From: Pseudomonadota bacterium
Lineage (GTDB): Bacteria; Pseudomonadota; Gammaproteobacteria; Steroidobacterales; Steroidobacteraceae
Reading direction: 5' to 3'
NCBI GenBank assembly: GCA_018240525.1
Contig: JAFEFN010000014.1
Span: 606,487-670,486 of the forward strand
Length of the DNA: 64,000 nt
Shown: in pieces, positions 54,501-61,136 of the stretch
Layout: every line of letters begins with the position of its first letter
How positions within the stretch are numbered: position 1 is the first letter of the stretch
Program-made: the position numbers and the translations under genes
The notes under the pieces: model-generated
Database searches by the model: none
Seen by the model: only the letters and a program-made list of their open reading frames with translations
What the model was told of the DNA's origin: nothing

Positions 54501-54660
54501 CCACCGAGCACTCGTCGGTGAGCGCGAGCGCGGAATAGCCCAGGGCCAGGGCCTGGTGCACCAGCTCGTGGGGGTGCGAGGCCCCGCGCAGGAAGGTGAA
54601 GTTCGAGAGGCAGTGCAGCTCGGCGTAGGCAGGCCGGGCCGCCGCGGCGGCCGCGTTCAC
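51541..54660 (-). CDS. dnaE2: error-prone DNA polymerase DnaE2
   Basis: A 1039-residue C-family polymerase alpha homologue used for SOS translesion synthesis with ImuB. The PHP domain (YAELHCLSNFTFLRGASHPHELV, 7-27) opens the protein. The catalytic acidic motif is PDIDIDFEHDRREEVLQYV, and the palm/fingers continue with GRGSAANSRVCYCLGIT and SRAQMAMLPRLKPRCYYD. The C-terminal OB domain is VTFLTLEDESGQVNVIVW. GTG at 54658-54660 overlaps the imuB stop (GTGA), giving the usual DnaE2 length; the frame open further upstream is antisense-like sequence inside imuB. No beta-clamp site is evident, as expected when ImuB supplies it. Confidence 0.96.
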   Translation of the reverse strand: MNAAAAAARPAYAELHCLSNFTFLRGASHPHELVHQALALGYSALALTDECSVAGVVRAHVAAKERPLQLIVGSEFRLDCGLRFAALAINRQGYAQLCRLITRGRRQAQKGQYRLSRADLEALPLPQCFILWLPGAEVRAEEAGWLAARCPHLRFAVELLRNGDDAAHLRRIRRLGEQLRVRLVASGDVHMHVRQRRPLQDALTAIRLGVPVAEAGTRLYPNGERYLREPERLARLYPPGLLQESVQVAAACRFSLDELRYEYPRELVPEGHTPTSYLRELTEAGARWRWSEGVPESERRAIEHELALIAELKYEPYFLTVHDIVAWARSRSILCQGRGSAANSRVCYCLGITSVDPQRGAALLFERFISKERNEPPDIDIDFEHDRREEVLQYVYAKYGRERAAIAATVIMYRPRSALRDLGKVFGLSVEDSGKLAKVMQWWDGSAQMTERMRAAGFDVGAPWLQLLLPLAQELVAHPGFPRHLSQHVGGFVIAADRLEDLVPVENAAMPERTVVQWDKDDLNDLGLLKVDLLALGMLSALRRAFELVNAYRGTKHTLGTPQAEDPKVYDMICAADTVGVFQIESRAQMAMLPRLKPRCYYDLVIEVAIVRPGPIQGDMVHPYLRRRASQEKVEYPSAEVREVLHRTLGVPIFQEQVMQIAIVAAGFTPGEADALRRAMAAWKRSGGLEPFRERLLVGMHQRGYSPDFAERIYKQMLGFGDYGFPQSHAMSFALLVYDSAWLKHYEPAAFCCALLNSQPMGFYAPAQLVRDARAHGVEVRPVDACASGWESSLERREDGEPALRLGLRLVKSLSEAGAQRLVAARERQGFASVQDLSARAGLDRGDLEALAAAGAFAALSGNRHLAFWEVAGTERALPLDFRETRGVVAGEGQPLLPLPTEGQGIVADYASIGLTLGRHPLALLRARLKAGALLTAQELKNTGHGARVRTAGIVLMRQRPGTAGGVTFLTLEDESGQVNVIVWERVGREQRPALLEARLLEVHGELQHQEGVCHLIAHRLIDRSALLGDLLTRSRDFH

Positions 54661-56051
54661 CCGAAGATGCCGTGGAGGAACCAGCCGTGCGGGCGGCCAC
54701 GCTCGCGGAACACCCACAGCCGCACGCCGTGCGGGTCGCAGGCGGTGTAGTAGTCGCGCGCGACATCGCCCCCGTCCCACCAGCCGCTCTCGATGCGCTC
54801 CGGCTCGCTCAGCAGGTTGAGCGGCCCGCGCCGCTGCGGCAGTCCGTCGCGCACGGGGAGGGGCTGCGGCTGCTTGAGCAGCCACAGCGGCCGCGGGCCT
54901 GCCGGCACGGTGATCCCGCAGAGCGGGCCATGCCTCGCCAGGGGCGGCGGTGCACTGAGGGTCCAGGCGCACTCGGGGCGGTGCCCGTCCAGCAGGGCCA
55001 GCCCGTGCACGGCCCCTGACCCCAGCCGGGCGTGCAGGCGCTCGATGAGTTCGTGGGCCTCGGCCCCGGCGCTGCCGCCGTGCTCGCCCGGCTGCCACAG
55101 CGAGCGCGCGCGCTCGGTGCGCGGCAGGAGCGTCGCGGCGCGCAGCTCGAGGGCGCGCACCGGTTCGGGCAGCGGCAGCGCCTCCAGCCGCACGCGCAGC
55201 AGTGCCGCCAGCTGCGCGGCGGCGCAGGCCGGGGCGGCGAGCTCGAGCTGGCAGCGCGTGGCCTGCCCCTGCCGGTGCAGCAGGCGGCACTCCAGCTGCA
55301 TCACCCCGCTGCCCCGCGCGCGCAGGAACTGCTCGAGCTCCCCGAGCATCGGCACGAAGGCGTTCATCAGCCACTCGTGGCTGGAGATCTCGCAGGTCAG
55401 CTCATGGCGGCGGCGGAAGCGCTCGCGCGGCCGGAACAGGCGCCGCACCGCGCGCGTGCTGCTGGTGAGCGCATCGAGAGTGGCGAGCTGTGCCGCGCCG
55501 AAGCGCCGCGCGAACCCGGCCCGCGGCAGGCGCAGTGCGGCCCCCACGGTGCGCACGCCGGTACGCTGCAGGCGCTCCACCACCGGCTGCGGCCAGCGCA
55601 GCACGCTTAAGGGCAGCGCGGAGAGCTGCCCGGTCAGCTGCGCATGGCTGAGCACGGCGAGGGACTTGCCGGCGCGGGCGGCCACGAGCGCCGCCAGCGG
55701 CGTCGGTGCAAACGACAGCACCGCCGGCTGCCCCTGCGCCTCACAGTGCGCCAGGACGCGCGTGCGCAGGCCCGCCACCCCCTCGAACAGGTGCAGGCTG
55801 CCGCGCACCTCCAGGGTGAGGCCGTCGGGCGGCTCGAGGCTCACCCGGGGCGTGAAGGCGTGCATCTGCGTGGCGAGCTCCTCGAGGCGGCGCGCATCGG
55901 CAAGGCCCGGCAGGTGCAGTCCCGCCCAGAGTTCCGCGGAAGGGTGCGCCGCGGCGGGCACCGCTGCCGGCGCCAGCAGCGCACGCGGAGGCAGCGGCAG
56001 GGGTGCCGGCAGTGCCTCCCCGGGAGCCGGCCGTGACTGCAGGGGCTTCAT
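54657..56051 (-). CDS. imuB: Y-family polymerase-like mutasome protein ImuB
   Basis: A 464-residue Y-family-fold protein that bridges DnaE2 to the beta clamp. It has ELWAGLHLPGL, FTPRVSLEPPDGLTLEVRGSLHLFEG and the little-finger region after FARRFGAAQL. The paired acidic residues that bind catalytic metal in real Y polymerases are missing, as is typical for ImuB. The C-terminus WVFRERGRPHGWFLHGIFG is family-like; a clamp-binding motif is not obvious by eye. ATG overlaps the imuA stop and its own stop overlaps the dnaE2 GTG. Confidence 0.93.
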   Translation of the reverse strand: MKPLQSRPAPGEALPAPLPLPPRALLAPAAVPAAAHPSAELWAGLHLPGLADARRLEELATQMHAFTPRVSLEPPDGLTLEVRGSLHLFEGVAGLRTRVLAHCEAQGQPAVLSFAPTPLAALVAARAGKSLAVLSHAQLTGQLSALPLSVLRWPQPVVERLQRTGVRTVGAALRLPRAGFARRFGAAQLATLDALTSSTRAVRRLFRPRERFRRRHELTCEISSHEWLMNAFVPMLGELEQFLRARGSGVMQLECRLLHRQGQATRCQLELAAPACAAAQLAALLRVRLEALPLPEPVRALELRAATLLPRTERARSLWQPGEHGGSAGAEAHELIERLHARLGSGAVHGLALLDGHRPECAWTLSAPPPLARHGPLCGITVPAGPRPLWLLKQPQPLPVRDGLPQRRGPLNLLSEPERIESGWWDGGDVARDYYTACDPHGVRLWVFRERGRPHGWFLHGIFG

Positions 56052-56677
56052 GCCTGGCCTGCGCGAAGGTCCGGGTGCGCCAGCTCCACCACCGCATGGG
56101 TGGCACCGCGGCCCTTGAGGAACTCGATGCGCACGGTGCCCGCGCGCGCCTCCACGCCCAGGCGCAGCATGGCCGCCGAAGCCTCGCGCGCGGCCCGCCG
56201 CGGGCGGAACAGCACGCCGAGCGTGCGGCCGCGCTCGGCGGCGAGCTGCAGGCGGCGCAGCTCCCGCGGCTGCGGCTGGCGTGCCCAGGCGAGCGCGGCA
56301 TCACAGGCGCCCGAGCCGAGCACCTGCCCGAAGGCCCAGAGCGGCCGCTCGCCGCCGACCACCGCGACGCGGTCGAGCACCACGCCGCGGGCCACCAGGG
56401 CCGGGGCGAACGGCATCAGCGGCGGGGCCACCCACACGCACCAGCGCGCGGCCGGCGCGCGGGTGAGCGCGGCCAGCGCCGGCAGCAGCAGCGACAGCTC
56501 CCCGCTGCCGAAGCGGGCGATGAGGATCTCGATCAGTCCGCTGCGGGGCCAGCCTCCGCCGGGCAGCTGCTCATCGAGGGCCGCCAAGCCACTGGGCACG
56601 ACGTCGATGCGGGCGGCACTGCGGCCGCGCCAGAGCGCCGGATGCTCGAGCAGGCGAGCGAGTGTGGGATCGGCCAT
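56048..56677 (-). CDS. imuA: RecA-like mutasome protein ImuA
   Basis: A 209-residue protein with a truncated RecA-like fold. The opening VVPSGLAALDEQLPGGGWPRSGLIEILIARFGSGELSLLLP replaces a true Walker A (no GxxxxGKT), as usual in ImuA. ImuA supports ImuB-DnaE2 mutagenesis and is related to SulA-annotated proteins. It follows lexA by 65 bases; I see no LexA box there, so it is probably read from the lexA promoter. Confidence 0.9.
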   Translation of the reverse strand: MADPTLARLLEHPALWRGRSAARIDVVPSGLAALDEQLPGGGWPRSGLIEILIARFGSGELSLLLPALAALTRAPAARWCVWVAPPLMPFAPALVARGVVLDRVAVVGGERPLWAFGQVLGSGACDAALAWARQPQPRELRRLQLAAERGRTLGVLFRPRRAAREASAAMLRLGVEARAGTVRIEFLKGRGATHAVVELAHPDLRAGQA

Positions 56678-56742
56678 GCCGGCGGCTTAAACAGACAGTG
56701 AGACCTCGTGAGAAAGGACGGTGTGCACCGCGAAAGGTGCGC

Positions 56743-57366
56743 TCACATGAGCCCGGTGGAGCGCCCGCGGCGCACCACGCCCACGACGATGCCCTCGATC
56801 AGCAGTGGCTCTTCCTTCAGGTCCACGCGGATCGGCTCGAAGTCGCTGTTCTCCGGCATCAGGAAGACGACGGAGCCTTCCTGCCGGTAGCGCTTGACGG
56901 TCACCTCGTTCTCCAGCCGTGCCACCACGATCTGGCGGCTGCGCACCTCGGCGGTGCGGTGCACCGCCACCAGGTCGCCATCGAGGATGCCCGCATCCTT
57001 CATGCTCATGCCGATGACCTTGAGCAGGTAGTGCGGGCGGGGCTGGAACAGTCCCGGATCGATCTGCAGCCGTGACTCGAAGTTCTCTTCCGCGAAGATC
57101 GGCCGGCCGGCGGCCACCCGGCCGATGAGCGGCAGCCCGAACTGCTCGCGCATGGTGTCCTTCAGCTGGATGCCGCGGGAGGTCCCGGGCACCAGGGCAA
57201 TGACCCCCTTGCGGGCCAGGGCCCGCAGGTGCTCCTCGGCCGCGTTGGCCGAGCGGAAACCCAGTTCCTGGGCGATCTCGGCCCGGGTCGGGGGCATCCC
57301 GGTCTCGCCGATGAAGCGCTGGATGAGCCTCAGGATCTGCGTCTGGCGGGGGGTGAGGTCCGACAT
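56743..57366 (-). CDS. lexA: SOS repressor LexA
   Basis: A 207-residue repressor. The winged-helix DNA-binding domain includes PPTRAEIAQELGFRSANAAEEHL (25-47). The autocleavage site is A86-G87 (GRVAAGRPI). The catalytic dyad is S121 (GMSM) and K158 (VTVKRY). RecA filaments trigger self-cleavage and induction of the regulon. The two SOS boxes and the lexA promoter just upstream show autoregulation, and the imuA-imuB-dnaE2 genes follow in the same direction. Confidence 0.97.
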   Translation of the reverse strand: MSDLTPRQTQILRLIQRFIGETGMPPTRAEIAQELGFRSANAAEEHLRALARKGVIALVPGTSRGIQLKDTMREQFGLPLIGRVAAGRPIFAEENFESRLQIDPGLFQPRPHYLLKVIGMSMKDAGILDGDLVAVHRTAEVRSRQIVVARLENEVTVKRYRQEGSVVFLMPENSDFEPIRVDLKEEPLLIEGIVVGVVRRGRSTGLM

Positions 57367-57377
57367 GGTACGGCTGC

Positions 57378-57393
57378 CTGTGTATTTATACAG
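57378..57393. promoter_or_regulatory. LexA SOS box 1
   Basis: CTGTGTATTTATACAG, the canonical CTGT-N8-ACAG SOS box of gammaproteobacteria, 12 bases before the lexA ATG and just downstream of the predicted transcription start. Confidence 0.92.
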
Positions 57394-57396
57394 TCA

Positions 57397-57412
57397 CTGT
57401 GATTATATCCAG
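57397..57412. promoter_or_regulatory. LexA SOS box 2 (degenerate)
   Basis: CTGTGATTATATCCAG on the plus strand: CTGT-N8-CCAG, one mismatch from the consensus. It begins 19 bases from the first box and covers the -10 element of the lexA promoter. Paired boxes at lexA are known in E. coli. Confidence 0.7.
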
Positions 57413-57429
57413 ATCCGACCCGGGAGCAA
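57402..57429 (-). promoter_or_regulatory. sigma-70 promoter of lexA
   Basis: On the minus strand, -35 TTGCTC (57424-57429), a 16-base spacer and a perfect -10 TATAAT (57402-57407). The start would be near 57395, between the two SOS boxes, giving a leader of about 30 bases. Confidence 0.75.
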
Positions 57430-57869
57430 GCGGAACCTCGTCCGCCGGGAGCGGGCACGCGTGCCAGCGCTCTCCTACACGCACCGGCGCGTTCCATCTG
57501 ATGCACGTGCCTTGCACGTGCGCACTGCATCGCATCGCACCAAGCTCGGCCGCAGCACTTTCATGAATGCTTCTCAACTCCATCGATGCTGCAGCATGTT
57601 TAAATTTTCGTAAGACTTTTCCTGCACGACGCACGCGATGAAGACAGCGCATCAAATCAGAATTCGTACGTAACACACCTCGGTATTCTCTGCTTTCAAT
57701 GTTTTCCAACCCCTGCTAACGTGTCGCATCGCAAAGACAAGTTGCTGTTTGGAGTTGCATTTCCACAGTAAATTTGATGCAGTTGCGTGCGGCGAACGAC
57801 GGCGGAACTTGCCCACCGGAGTCGCTTTAGTTTTAGGGACTCCCAATCAACAACCCAAAGGGGACGTTT
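57413..57869. other. AT-richer intergenic region between lexA and the Lpp-like gene
   Basis: No supportable gene in about 455 bases; a 107-codon minus-strand frame here lacks family resemblance and overlaps the lexA promoter. Base composition from about 57590 is visibly lower in GC than the rest of the window. It contains two GCACGTGC palindromes (57503-57510 and 57514-57521) and must carry the promoter of the highly expressed-looking lipoprotein gene; candidate -35/-10 pairs around 57745-57775 are weak. Confidence 0.6.
57503..57521. repeat. tandem palindromes GCACGTGC spaced by one helical turn
   Basis: GCACGTGC occurs at 57503-57510 and again at 57514-57521. Each copy is a perfect palindrome, and the centres are 11 bases apart, placing both on the same face of the DNA. 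This is the geometry of a double operator, protein unknown. Confidence 0.4.
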
Positions 57870-58187
57870 ATGAAGTGCGCGAGTGTTGTGAAGGCGGCTG
57901 CTGCCGTTGCAATCGTTGTTGGACTGGTTGGCTGCACGGACCTCAAGCCGCTGCAGGCTCAGGTCGATGACCTGAAGTCGCAGGTTGCTGCGTTGAAGAC
58001 CGACACGGCCGGCGCGAAGAGCGCTGCTGATGCCGCCAGCAGTGCCGCTGCTTCGGCCAGCCAGGCTGCCAGCGGTGCCCAGAGCACCGCCAACCAGGCG
58101 CTGGCCGCGGCTCATGCCAGCCAGTCGTGCTGCGATGCGACCAACGAGAAGATCGACCGGATGTTCAAGCACTCCGTGTCGAAGTAA
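57870..58187 (+). CDS. Lpp/OprI-like alanine-zipper outer-membrane lipoprotein
   Basis: A 105-residue lipoprotein (lipobox LVGC, C22). Its mature part is a long helical heptad coil (LQAQVDDLKSQVAALKTDTAGAKSAADAAS) that turns into an alanine zipper. It ends in CCDATNEKIDRMFKHSVSK. The C-terminal lysine could be attached to peptidoglycan as in Braun's lipoprotein. A tandem cysteine pair (C87, C88) before the tail is shared, as I recall, with xanthomonad homologues. AAAGGGGACG precedes the ATG, and a strong terminator follows 28 bases after the stop: features of an abundant single-gene transcript. Confidence 0.88.
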   Translation: MKCASVVKAAAAVAIVVGLVGCTDLKPLQAQVDDLKSQVAALKTDTAGAKSAADAASSAAASASQAASGAQSTANQALAAAHASQSCCDATNEKIDRMFKHSVSK

Positions 58188-58215
58188 TCGACAGTTCTTA
58201 CTTGTTGATCGGAAG

Positions 58216-58246
58216 ACGCCGGGCACCTGCCCGGCGTTTTCTTTTT
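58216..58246 (+). terminator. intrinsic terminator of the Lpp-like gene
   Basis: A perfect 9-bp stem ACGCCGGGC/GCCCGGCGT with loop ACCT, followed by TTTTCTTTTT. It is the clearest rho-independent terminator in the window. Confidence 0.92.
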
Positions 58247-58302
58247 GCGGGGCCGGAAAGGGCGGGATCGGGCGGCCGGCGGCTGCCCGGCGGGCGCCGG
58301 GA

Positions 58303-59259
58303 CTAGTAGCGGATCAGCGCCGAACCCCAGGTGAAGCCGCCGCCGAAGGCCTCCAGCAGCAGCAGCTCCCCGCGCTTGATGCGCCCGTCGCGGATGCCGA
58401 TGTCCAGGGCGAGCGGCACGGAGGCAGCCGAGGTGTTGCCGTGGTCCTGCACGGTGACGATCACCCGCTCCATCGGCAGGCCGAGCTTGTCGGCCGTGGC
58501 CTGCACGATGCGGATGTTGGCCTGGTGGGGCACCAGCCAGTCGATGGCCGAGCGCTCGAGTCCGTTGGCGGCGAGGGTCTCATCGACCACCGAGCCGAGC
58601 TTCTGCACGGCCACCTTGAAGACTTCCTTGCCGGACATCTTGATGGCGAGCTTCGCGCCGAAGCCGGTGGAGACCCCGCCGGCGCAGTAGAGCATCTCGT
58701 TGTAGCGGCCATCGGCGTGCAGGTGCGTGGAGAGGATCCCCGGCGTCGCGCTCGGCTCGAGCACCACCGCGCCCGCCCCGTCCGCGAACAGGATCGCCGT
58801 GCCGCGGTCCTCCCAGTCGGTCATGCGCGAGAGCGTCTCCGCCCCGACCACCAGCGCGCGCTTCGCCTCGCCGCAGCGCACGTACTTGTCGGCGATCGAG
58901 AGCGCGTACATGAAGCCGGCGCAGGCAGTCTCCACGCTGAAGGCCGGGACGCCGAGGCAGCCGAGGCGCTTCTGCAGGAGCACGCCGCAGTTGGGGAACA
59001 CCAGGTCCGGGGTGGTCGTGCCGAAGGCGATGAAGTCGATGTCCTCGGGCTTCAGCCCCGCCGCCTCGATGGCGCGCCGCGCGGCGTGCTCGGCCAGGTC
59101 GACGGTGGTCTCCCCGTCCGCGGCGATGTGGCGGCGCTCGATGCCGGTGCGCGCGCGGATCCACTCGTCGCTGGTGTCGACCATCTTCTCCAGTTCGGCG
59201 TTGGTGAGGATCCGCGCGGGCAGGTAGGAGCCGGTGCCGGCGATACGCGAGTAGATCAA
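58303..59259 (-). CDS. fabH: beta-ketoacyl-ACP synthase III
   Basis: A 318-residue condensing enzyme that joins acetyl-CoA and malonyl-ACP to start fatty acid synthesis. The catalytic triad is C113 (VETACAGFMYAL), the histidine of VPHQANIRI and the asparagine of DHGNTSAAS. The sequence GTGSYLPARILTN-- opening is typical. It begins at TTG (59257-59259), overlapping the plsX stop as TTGA. The fabD-fabG-acpP genes that often follow are not here; the operon ends facing the Lpp-like gene terminator. Confidence 0.96.
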   Translation of the reverse strand: MIYSRIAGTGSYLPARILTNAELEKMVDTSDEWIRARTGIERRHIAADGETTVDLAEHAARRAIEAAGLKPEDIDFIAFGTTTPDLVFPNCGVLLQKRLGCLGVPAFSVETACAGFMYALSIADKYVRCGEAKRALVVGAETLSRMTDWEDRGTAILFADGAGAVVLEPSATPGILSTHLHADGRYNEMLYCAGGVSTGFGAKLAIKMSGKEVFKVAVQKLGSVVDETLAANGLERSAIDWLVPHQANIRIVQATADKLGLPMERVIVTVQDHGNTSAASVPLALDIGIRDGRIKRGELLLLEAFGGGFTWGSALIRY

Positions 59260-60284
59260 CTGTTCGTCCCTTGTGCCTGCATTGCCTGGGCGATGTGCGT
59301 CGTGAGCCCGCGGCGGGCCGCCGTGGCCGCCGTGGCGATGGCGCGCGCGAAGGCCACACCATCAGCTCGACCGTGGCTTTTTACCACGATCCCGCCGAGC
59401 CCGACCATGCAGGCGCCGTTGTAGCGGCGCGGGTCGAGGCTGGCCGCCGCCCGGCGCAGCACCGGCCGGGCGATCAGGCCGGCGAGGCGGGCGAGGAAGC
59501 TGGCCTGGAACTCCTCGCGCATGCGCCGCGAGATCAGTCCCGCCACGCCCTCCATGGACTTGAGGGCCACGTTGCCGGTGAACCCGTCGGTGACCACCAC
59601 GTCGACGTCGCCGGAGAAGATGTCGTCGCCCTCGACGAAGCCGAGGTAGTTCAGGCCGCTCGCCTGCAGCAGCGCGTGCGCCTCCTGGACGATCTCGTGC
59701 CCCTTCATGTCCTCCTCGCCGATGTTGAGCAGGCCGATGCGCGGGCGCACCACGCCGTAGACGTCGCGGGCGATGATCTCGCCCATGGCCGCGAACTGGC
59801 GCAGCTGCAGCGGGGTCGCCTTGGTGTTGGCGCCCAGGTCGAGCATGTGGGTGAGCCCGTGCGCCGAGGGCAGCGCCGAGATGATCGCGGCGCGCTCCAC
59901 GCCCGGCACGGTCTTCAGCACGAAGTGGGCGATGGCGGTGAGCGCGCCGGTGTTGCCGGCGCTGACCGCGGCCGCGGCACGGCCCTCGTGCACGAGGTTG
60001 ATCGCCACGCGCATCGAGGAGTCCTTCTTGCGGCGGATCGCCTCGCGCGGCTTCTCGTCCATGGCGACCACCTCGCTGGCCGCCACGGCCTGCGCGCGCG
60101 GGCGCAGCCCGGCGGGGAACTCGGCGAGCGCGGCGGCGACCACGGCCTCGCCCCCGACCAGCAGCAGGTGCAATTGCGGATCGTCCGCGAGCGCACGACG
60201 CGCCCCGGCCAGGTACTCACGCGGCTCGGAGTCGCCGCTCATCACGTCGATCGCGAGTGGCAGCACGAGCAAGCTCGCGGGCAC
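59256..60284 (-). CDS. plsX: phosphate acyltransferase PlsX
   Basis: A 342-residue enzyme making acyl-phosphate from acyl-ACP for phospholipid synthesis. Signatures include LAIDVMSGD (the family DAMGGD changed to DVMSGD), AVSAGNTGALTAIA, MLDLGANT and VVTDGFTGNVALKS. GTG at 60282-60284 is used; a second in-frame GTG 18 bases on would give a start closer to the usual distance from the motif. It lies between rpmF and fabH in the standard order. Confidence 0.95.
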   Translation of the reverse strand: MPASLLVLPLAIDVMSGDSEPREYLAGARRALADDPQLHLLLVGGEAVVAAALAEFPAGLRPRAQAVAASEVVAMDEKPREAIRRKKDSSMRVAINLVHEGRAAAAVSAGNTGALTAIAHFVLKTVPGVERAAIISALPSAHGLTHMLDLGANTKATPLQLRQFAAMGEIIARDVYGVVRPRIGLLNIGEEDMKGHEIVQEAHALLQASGLNYLGFVEGDDIFSGDVDVVVTDGFTGNVALKSMEGVAGLISRRMREEFQASFLARLAGLIARPVLRRAAASLDPRRYNGACMVGLGGIVVKSHGRADGVAFARAIATAATAARRGLTTHIAQAMQAQGTNS

Positions 60285-60308
60285 GCCGGCGTCGCCGGCC
60301 GCCCGGGC

Positions 60309-60503
60309 TTATTCCTTGTCGTCGGCCTCGGCGGGCTTCTCGATCACGCGCTTGCCGCGATAGAAGCCATCGGGGGTGATGCGGTGACGCAGGTGGGTCT
60401 CCCCGGACTGCGGGTCGATCGACAGGGCCGGCTTGGAGAGTCCGTCGTGCGAGCGGTGCATACCGCGCTTCGAAGGGCTCTTGCGGCTTTTCTGGACGGG
60501 CAT
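60309..60503 (-). CDS. rpmF: 50S ribosomal protein L32
   Basis: A 64-residue ribosomal protein. MPVQKSRKSPSKRGMHRSHDGL is near-invariant for L32, and the C-terminal HRITPDGFYRGKRVIEK is typical of proteobacteria. The zinc-type cysteines found in some L32 paralogues are absent. It follows yceD by 34 bases. Confidence 0.97.
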   Translation of the reverse strand: MPVQKSRKSPSKRGMHRSHDGLSKPALSIDPQSGETHLRHRITPDGFYRGKRVIEKPAEADDKE

Positions 60504-60537
60504 GTATCAGCTCCTCACTCGAAAGCAAAAAATCTGT

Positions 60538-61047
60538 TCAGTCACGTTTCAACAACTGCGCCAGCTGCGCAAACGGCTTCTGCGTCACCGCGGCGGCCTC
60601 CCCGGCCGCCGGCGCCGCGCGGGCGGCACAGCCGCCCCCGGCCGCGTGCAGCGGCACGATCGGCAGGCCGAGCGACAGCTCCTCCGTGATGAGTTCCGCG
60701 ATACTGATGCGGCCGCCGGGGGCGAGCATCGGCTCGAGATCCTCGGGCACCTTCGCCGCCTCGGCCTCCTGGCCGATCAGCGCGACGCGCACCTGCGAGT
60801 CGATCGGGAATTCCATCGGCTGCATGCAACGCTGGCACTCCAGCATCGCCGCCCCCTGCACGCTGAGCTCCGCGACCGGCAGGCCGCGCTGGCGCAGGAA
60901 GCGTGCGGTCCCGTGGACCTCCCCGCCCACCCCGCCGTGCCGCGACTGCAACCCCGGCAGCTCCTGCAACGGCACGGCGAAGACGAGCTGCTCCGCACCG
61001 TCAGCCAGGCGGTCGACCTCGAGCGGCTTCGACCAGGGCGGCGTCAT
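60538..61047 (-). CDS. yceD: YceD (DUF177) family protein
   Basis: A 169-residue protein of the YceD family, needed for or linked to 23S rRNA/large-subunit accumulation in plants and bacteria. The family core LECQRCMQPMEFPIDSQVRVALI contains the characteristic CxxC, and the C-terminus has PIVPLHAAGGGCAA. I use ATG 61045-61047. There is no ribosome binding site before it, and a strong promoter ends 9 bases upstream, so the mRNA may start at or within a few bases of the ATG. First gene of yceD-rpmF-plsX-fabH. Confidence 0.92.
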   Translation of the reverse strand: MTPPWSKPLEVDRLADGAEQLVFAVPLQELPGLQSRHGGVGGEVHGTARFLRQRGLPVAELSVQGAAMLECQRCMQPMEFPIDSQVRVALIGQEAEAAKVPEDLEPMLAPGGRISIAELITEELSLGLPIVPLHAAGGGCAARAAPAAGEAAAVTQKPFAQLAQLLKRD

Positions 61048-61056
61048 GGGGCGCGT

Positions 61057-61085
61057 ATAATAGGTAGCGAGTCCTCCCAAGTCAA
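61057..61085 (-). promoter_or_regulatory. sigma-70 promoter of the yceD-rpmF-plsX-fabH operon
   Basis: Minus strand -35 TTGACT (61080-61085), a 17-base spacer and -10 TATTAT (61057-61062). Transcription should begin near 61049-61051, 2 to 4 bases before the yceD ATG. Confidence 0.8.
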
Positions 61086-61136
61086 AGCCGTCTTGGCCGT
61101 AACCCGTTGTTTCTCGAAGGTGAATCGGGTGCCCGC

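Noticed and set aside
56678..56742. LexA box before imuA
   Set aside because: CTGT half-sites occur here but no CTGT-N8-ACAG or close variant; co-transcription with lexA is simpler.
57386..57709. 107-codon minus-strand frame between lexA and the Lpp-like gene
   Set aside because: It overlaps the lexA promoter and SOS boxes, has no ribosome site and no recognisable family.
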